Positions 59,548-64,000 of a stretch of DNA of 64,000 nucleotides are shown piece after piece. The notes under the pieces are model-generated. The model saw only the letters and a program-made list of their open reading frames with translations. It made no database searches and was not told the origin of the DNA. Within the stretch, counting starts at the first letter, position 1. Every line of letters starts with the position of its first letter. The position numbers and the translations under genes are program-made. This DNA comes from Metridium senile (taxonomy: Eukaryota > Cnidaria > Anthozoa > Actiniaria > Metridiidae): positions 4,055,936-4,119,935 of the forward strand of contig OX459100.1 of the NCBI GenBank assembly GCA_949775045.1, read 5' to 3'.

Positions 59548-61053
59548 TTGTTCGACGGGATAACTTAGTAAAATCAGAAGGTAAGTAAAATCCAGTTAGC
59601 TGAAGCAAATTGCTTGTGTTTTGGTTTTATATCGTGAAGAATTCCTTTGTCAGACAGCATGACATGATGATATTCAGTCGTAGTCATATGAGACTTCGTT
59701 TTGATATGATAACTTGTTGAAAGCTTTTGTACCATTGTAATCAGGAATATGATAAAGTCGATAAAAAACTTTCTTTTAGCTGGTCTGAATATCTTAAATG
59801 TATTATTTCAGTGTGTTCATGTAACGCAAATTACGGGACTCAATGGTTTCGAAATCGAAGGGGGAGGGGTGATGACACAATCCATTTAAACCTGCTCAAT
59901 GTTTTTTCAGTATGGATTGCGGTAAAAAAAAAATACGAACTTAACTTTGTTTTAATTCTCTGATAGAATATCTCACGGCTGCTGGTGCTAGTGAAATGTA
60001 GAAAAATATTCATGTTAATTGTCGGTTAACAGATAACGTCTCCTATGCTCACATAATATCAGCACTTGTCGCGTCTTGTGGATTTCATTTTACATCAAAG
60101 TCACATATTATTCAGTGATATTTTTACTTTGTTTTCTGATTATTTTAAATAATTTCAAAATATAAGGGTATAACTATCGTCTTGAAACATTTTTTACTAA
60201 AACATGCTACTGGTCTTTGATCTCTCTAGTTATCTGTGAACTCCTCTATCCCATTTATCAGGCTCGCACAATTTGTGCAAAGGATATTGACAATGATAGA
60301 CTGGTCGCCAGTAGACGCAGAGTACTTCTCTGTGCTTTGGACAAACAGTCATTCTATTCGAACCATTTCCAAAAACCCCAACTCTTAACAGAACAAGACC
60401 ACTCACTGATATACTTGTTCTCTCAAAACGTTCAAATTCTGAAAGTGCATCAGTTGTATTTCTTGTGCATTCTGTAAACGGTATTTCCTATCTCTACTAG
60501 GATATCTTGACGAAAGACCATACGATGTCTATGACCATTTGTAGTATATGATATATTCGGCGTTAATTCGAATAGAATGACATATCCCGAGCTCCAAAAA
60601 TACATAGAAGTATTACATTGAAACAGTGAAGTGTATACAAAATTAACCTGTCAGAATTATCCAGTTTCTAAGACGCTTTTCTAGCTGAAACATTGTTACT
60701 TGCTTGCAGTCTAGATCAGTCGACAAGAGATCATTGTAAGATTGAATGGTCTCACTGCGGTTTATTGTCGATAACTAAGCAAGATACACGCACGCCAATG
60801 ATTTGATTTTCTTGATATATTATAATCATGGTACAAAAGCAGGCAATGGGCTCCTGACAAAAGCTATTAATATAACAAGCTATGATATTAGAATGAAATC
60901 TTATGATCTACGACTGAATATTAATTTATCCTATCATGTGCTCTTTAATACAAAGAACTTCTGAACGATATAAATCCAAAATACAAGCTATTTGCTTCAG
61001 CTAACTGGATTGTATTTACCTTTCTGGTTTTTGTAAGTTATACCGTCGAACAA
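59548..61053. mobile_element. 1.5-kb element with ~62-bp inverted termini
   Basis: TTGTTCGACGGGATAACTTA and AATCCAGTTAGCTGAAGCAA are complemented at 60992-61053. Short frames inside (59727-59963, 60217-60477) show no domain. It is non-autonomous and nested. Confidence 0.75.
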
Positions 61054-61077
61054 TTCAGTGTAGAACCACACGATTTA

Positions 61078-61322
61078 CCCCGGGGGGTGTACCCTTTGTC
61101 CAAGTGGTAGGGGTGATCGGCGGAGATTTTGAAAATGACCCCTAAAAGGTACGCTCAGATACAAATAAATCAGAGTAAAAACGACCCTTAGAACTGATTT
61201 TTGAGCCAAATCTCTAAAAGGACCCTAAAAGGTACGCACTGGAAATATTTTAACCCTAAAAGGTACGCCGATCACCCCTACCACTTGGATAAAGGGAGAA
61301 CCCCCCCCCCCCCCCCCCCCGG
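61078..61322. mobile_element. second poly-G/C foldback element
   Basis: Shares TTTGTCYAAGTGGTAGGGG, the AAAAGGTACGC repeats and the terminal poly-C with 43090-43376. Confidence 0.75.
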
Positions 61323-62509
61323 GAGATTTACACTGATCATATCATTAAAATGAAAGGCAATCAAATTTGCATAATTTACATGCAAGTAATTTGCATCAAT
61401 TTCAAAACAGTACATCTACTTCACCAAAGTTGTCTTCAGCTGGCTTTTATTTAGTTTTGAGAGGTTTGAAATCAAAACCAAGATTGTATTTAGTTTAGTG
61501 AGATAATACAATAAAGTTGAAGGAAATAATAATGTTTTAATAGTTAAATTTTTGCACAGCCTAATTTGCATATATGTCATGCATCTAATTAGTAAAAATC
61601 ACAAAAGTTTGAGGTTGATGTAAAGAAAGTAGATAAAAAGCGCAAAATGTTTGTATGACCCTAACTTAAACAACCTTAGCTTAGTAGATTGCAATAAAGA
61701 TTGTTTATAGCGCCCGACTTGCGAGATATAAGCTACTTAGTGAGGGGTGTTTTTTTCATGACGAAAACGTATCACTTAGTATATTTCCCCTTTGACTTGA
61801 CATTTACAATTTTTATTATCCTTGAAATTAAGATACATTGAGCATAATATAGACTCAACCTGGTTATTAGAAGCCAATTTAATGCTATTGGGAGGATGTC
61901 AACCAGTTTTTTTGCGGGCATGAATCTTCTCGAATTTTGTGATATTGACATAGTAGGGTTAAGCAAACCCGTCATATAAGTTAAGGTTAACAAGTGCCCG
62001 CAGATTTTCTTCTTGTTTTAGTAATTTAAGACATAGATTGAGTTGACTATTGGCCATTTTTGACATTTTCATGGTGGACTTTTGAGATATTAATTTTTAA
62101 ACCTAGAGATATTACAGTAATTTCAAAATTGGCAATTTTTGCTCCGAAACAAATTGTTGCCATGGAAACGGCTTAAAAGAAAAATGTACCTCCTCGCTTG
62201 GTGACACTTACTGATGTCTGTACTTTATAGGGAAACATGTTTTACATCATTGTCATCAATAGTAAAGGTTTTCTGTTTCATTAAAAATAGGCTATAATTT
62301 GGCTGATTTTCGAGGCAAAATGGGTATTTTAAGGGGGGGTGGTCTAACTTCCCACCAAAGTGACAGATCCAACTGAGTTTCTGGGATAATAAATAACTTA
62401 CTAGGACCTACGACTGTACCAAGTTTGAGCAAAATCGGTGAACCCCCATGTAGCACCCACTGCCTGGTTTTGCCTGGTTCTACCGTGGACACGCTCTTAA
62501 GATATAAAA

Positions 62510-63000
62510 ATTCTATGATGAATTGCGAGAAGTTCGCACTCAATATTGCTGATATTGAAATCAACACGCCGGTTTACTTGACGATCTAAGGCGTCTAATA
62601 TCTAATATAATGCAATGCACAAAGTAGCGTGTTGGTTATAACTTCTACTAAAAGTTTTGACCTGCACAATGGTTTATCGTCCAACATGCTACTTGAAAGT
62701 ACGCAGTTCTGGTCTTTCTTTTCACTTTGGTCGGACTTTGACGTGTGATATTTTGCAATCCATAATGTGTTGGATTGAAATAATTAACTACAGCGCACTA
62801 GTAGACGCTCAACATTTTATGTCTGAGTAATTCGGTTCATGAACATAATTGTGAAAGATGAGATTGCAAACCAAATGTTCCATACCAGCATAAAATTCTC
62901 TCATTCGACGTACAAATGATTTTTACAACCAAAACACACGCATGCGCATTATAATTTGCCCATGTGCTCTCTAGCTATGCATGTAGAACTGGATATACAC
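62510..63000. other. gene-free stretch
   Basis: No coding frame or repeat was recognised. Confidence 0.4.
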
Positions 63001-63317
63001 ACAGCTATCTATGAAATATCTCTTTTATAACATAGACAACGTATTTCTACTCACAAAGGTTTTTATATATTCAAATGACAAATTCTCTCAAATGACAAAA
63101 GTTACGCACGCTTGGCGTTTTACAAACTCGGTAAGTTTGACAAATTTGTCAATTCTATTCACAATGAATAGCGAGTGGAGTCATTTTACATCAAAATATT
63201 AATGAAAAGAAAATGCCCAAATTGGCTTAAACATATTGATCTAAAAGTCCAGTCTCTAAAACAAACTCGTCGACATTGTCAAAAGTGTAAGTTTTCAAAC
63301 GAAAACTGACTTATTTA

Positions 63318-63533
63318 CTAGCCGAGGATAAAGACAAATTCAAACTTTTCAAAGGAGCAGTTGTTGAACAAGGAACCAATGTCGATATGATGTGGAGCTC
63401 TTCCTTGGACTTCATGAAGGAGCCAATTATTCTGTTGAGCTGCCGATGCTACTGGAGGAGGTTTAAGGGGAAGGCTAACTGACAATAACACCTGAAGACG
63501 AGCTTTGCTCGAGGCGTCTTGAAAGGACTTCAC
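63318..63533 (-). pseudogene. Crypton/DUF3504-like recombinase, C-terminal tail
   Basis: The frame has PPPVASAAQQNNW and IDIGSLFNNCSFEKF, resembling the extreme C-terminal tail of DUF3504 proteins (a QGxHIxxLNNCxF-like pattern). It lies downstream of the 63600-63848 piece in the same orientation, separated by a frameshift and a deletion of the domain's catalytic part. Confidence 0.5.
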
Positions 63534-63599
63534 TACAATGATGAAGCTGTGCAGTCGATGGACGAGTGTTGTAATGGCTTAAAATTCGGTTCACATCTA

Positions 63600-63848
63600 T
63601 GGCCAGAGATAGCCATTATGTGTCTGTTGGCGACTCCAGCCAAGGTTAGTGTAAACACGAGTCGACAACTCGGCAGCATTACTAATTTCCTTCATCATGC
63701 TGTCTAGTTTATTTACTCCGAGTGGATGCTTTTCAAACCAAACTTCATGTGAAGGCTGCCAGTTTTTCTTTGGATATTGTCGAGTTTGTTTTAGAGACTG
63801 GACTTTTAGATCAATATGTTTATTCCAATTTGGGCATTTTCCTTTCAT
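63600..63848 (-). pseudogene. Crypton/DUF3504-like recombinase, central fragment
   Basis: The frame contains EVWFEKHPLGVNKLDSMMKE and ISNAAELSTRVYTNLGWSR. Functional relatives continue YTNH..RAT, so the segment that should hold the catalytic His/Arg is altered right after YTN and ends at a stop. It is a second, independent DUF3504 locus in the window. Confidence 0.65.
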
Positions 63849-64000
63849 TATTTTGAATGATGCTTCATTATTTTAAACAGACTTTATTTGAAATATAAAA
63901 ACCTTTGTGTGTAAAAATGCGTTGTCTATATTGTAAAAGAGATAGTTCATAGATGGTTTGTTACTGAACTTGATTGAGTCCAAAAGTTCATTTTGTAGGT

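Larger units (their letters stand above)
58523..62500. mobile_element. 3.98-kb element with ~680-bp inverted arms
   Basis: The arms 58523-59196 and 61805-62500 are inverted copies, with many small differences (TTAAGAGTG and CGCTCTTAA outer ends). No transposase is found between the arms. Three smaller elements lie inside (59234-59463, 59548-61053, 61078-61322). No target duplication is clear. Confidence 0.75.
63008..63955. repeat. inverted repeat flanking Crypton-like fragment
   Basis: Left 63008-63080 and 63205-63270 are complemented at 63775-63955 (for example AGTCCAGTCTCTAAAACAAA). The right arm overlaps the start of the recombinase frame, so a piece of the gene was inverted and duplicated. 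Confidence 0.7.

Noticed and set aside
62292..62567. Minus-strand frame in the right inverted arm
   Set aside because: The equivalent part of the left arm does not keep the frame open, and no domain is present.

Overview
The window reads as nuclear DNA from an invertebrate animal, most likely a cnidarian. It is AT-rich and intron-bearing. It is packed with non-LTR retrotransposon fragments, hairpin and MITE-like repeats (several with ends resembling CCAATCAGAGCGCGCG), microsatellites and decayed DNA-transposon genes. The cnidarian placement is inferred from this repeat style and from protein resemblance remembered without any search. No rRNA, free tRNA gene, CRISPR array or bacterial operon structure was seen.

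Only two intact host genes can be assembled with confidence, both on the minus strand. The first is a two-exon FKRP-like (fukutin-related, LicD-family) glycosyltransferase gene: exon 1 at 20964-21446 carries a signal anchor and stem, and exon 2 at 17590-19011 carries the GT-like domain, a zinc-finger cysteine set and the DxDxD nucleotidyltransferase motif. Exon 1 and its upstream flank are duplicated at positions 1-3490, so a second gene copy probably continues beyond the left edge. The second is a two-exon gene for a 94-residue tyrosine-rich secreted protein (exons 12741-12801 and 11550-11773, with a TATA box near 12864). It lies in the right unit of a roughly 2.7-3.0 kb tandem duplication. 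The left unit holds a dead copy with a destroyed splice acceptor, and its promoter and first exon are absent.

Layout: 1-3490, paralog exon 1 and flank, with a 1.26 kb TIR element inserted in it. 4139-5280, one arm of an inverted duplication whose partner is 45248-46396; it holds a hairpin element and a pogo/Tigger-type terminus. 5.8-8.7 kb, recurring hairpin-end modules. 8661-14380, the tandem duplication with the secreted-protein gene. 15.4-16.35 kb, GATGGTAAT-type minisatellite. 17.5-23.2 kb, the FKRP-like gene and flank. 23.1-26.7 kb, RT fragments, a TTA-flanked MITE and a RecQ-like scrap. 27.2-31.9 kb, a wrecked L1/Tx1-like element with an interrupted endonuclease and no RT core. 32.1-36.7 kb, a TIR-bounded 4.6 kb segment holding an L2/CR1-like RT end, a TAA tract and a 111-bp satellite. 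36.9-37.9 kb, a MITE family member. 38.9-40.0 kb, a Crypton/DUF3504-like recombinase pseudogene with a recognisable intron. 41.5-44.5 kb, tandem repeats, a second TTA-flanked MITE, a poly-G/C foldback and palindromes. 46.7-48.7 kb, a pseudogene with a 2A ribosome-skipping motif next to a papain-like (herpesvirus-tegument-type, C76-like) peptidase module. 48.9-57.3 kb, a possible acidic exon, microsatellites, a tRNA-derived SINE inside an RT tail, and palindromes. 57.7-58.15 kb, a charged, repeat-containing first exon with a perfect splice donor. 58.5-62.5 kb, a nested element with arms of about 680 bp. 63.0-63.95 kb, a second Crypton/DUF3504 fragment.

The two intact genes show no sign of acting together. 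The FKRP-like enzyme would work in the Golgi lumen on O-mannosyl glycans such as those of dystroglycan, and the small protein is secreted. Everything else is accumulated mobile DNA and its wreckage. All protein-family calls come from motif recognition, with no database search.
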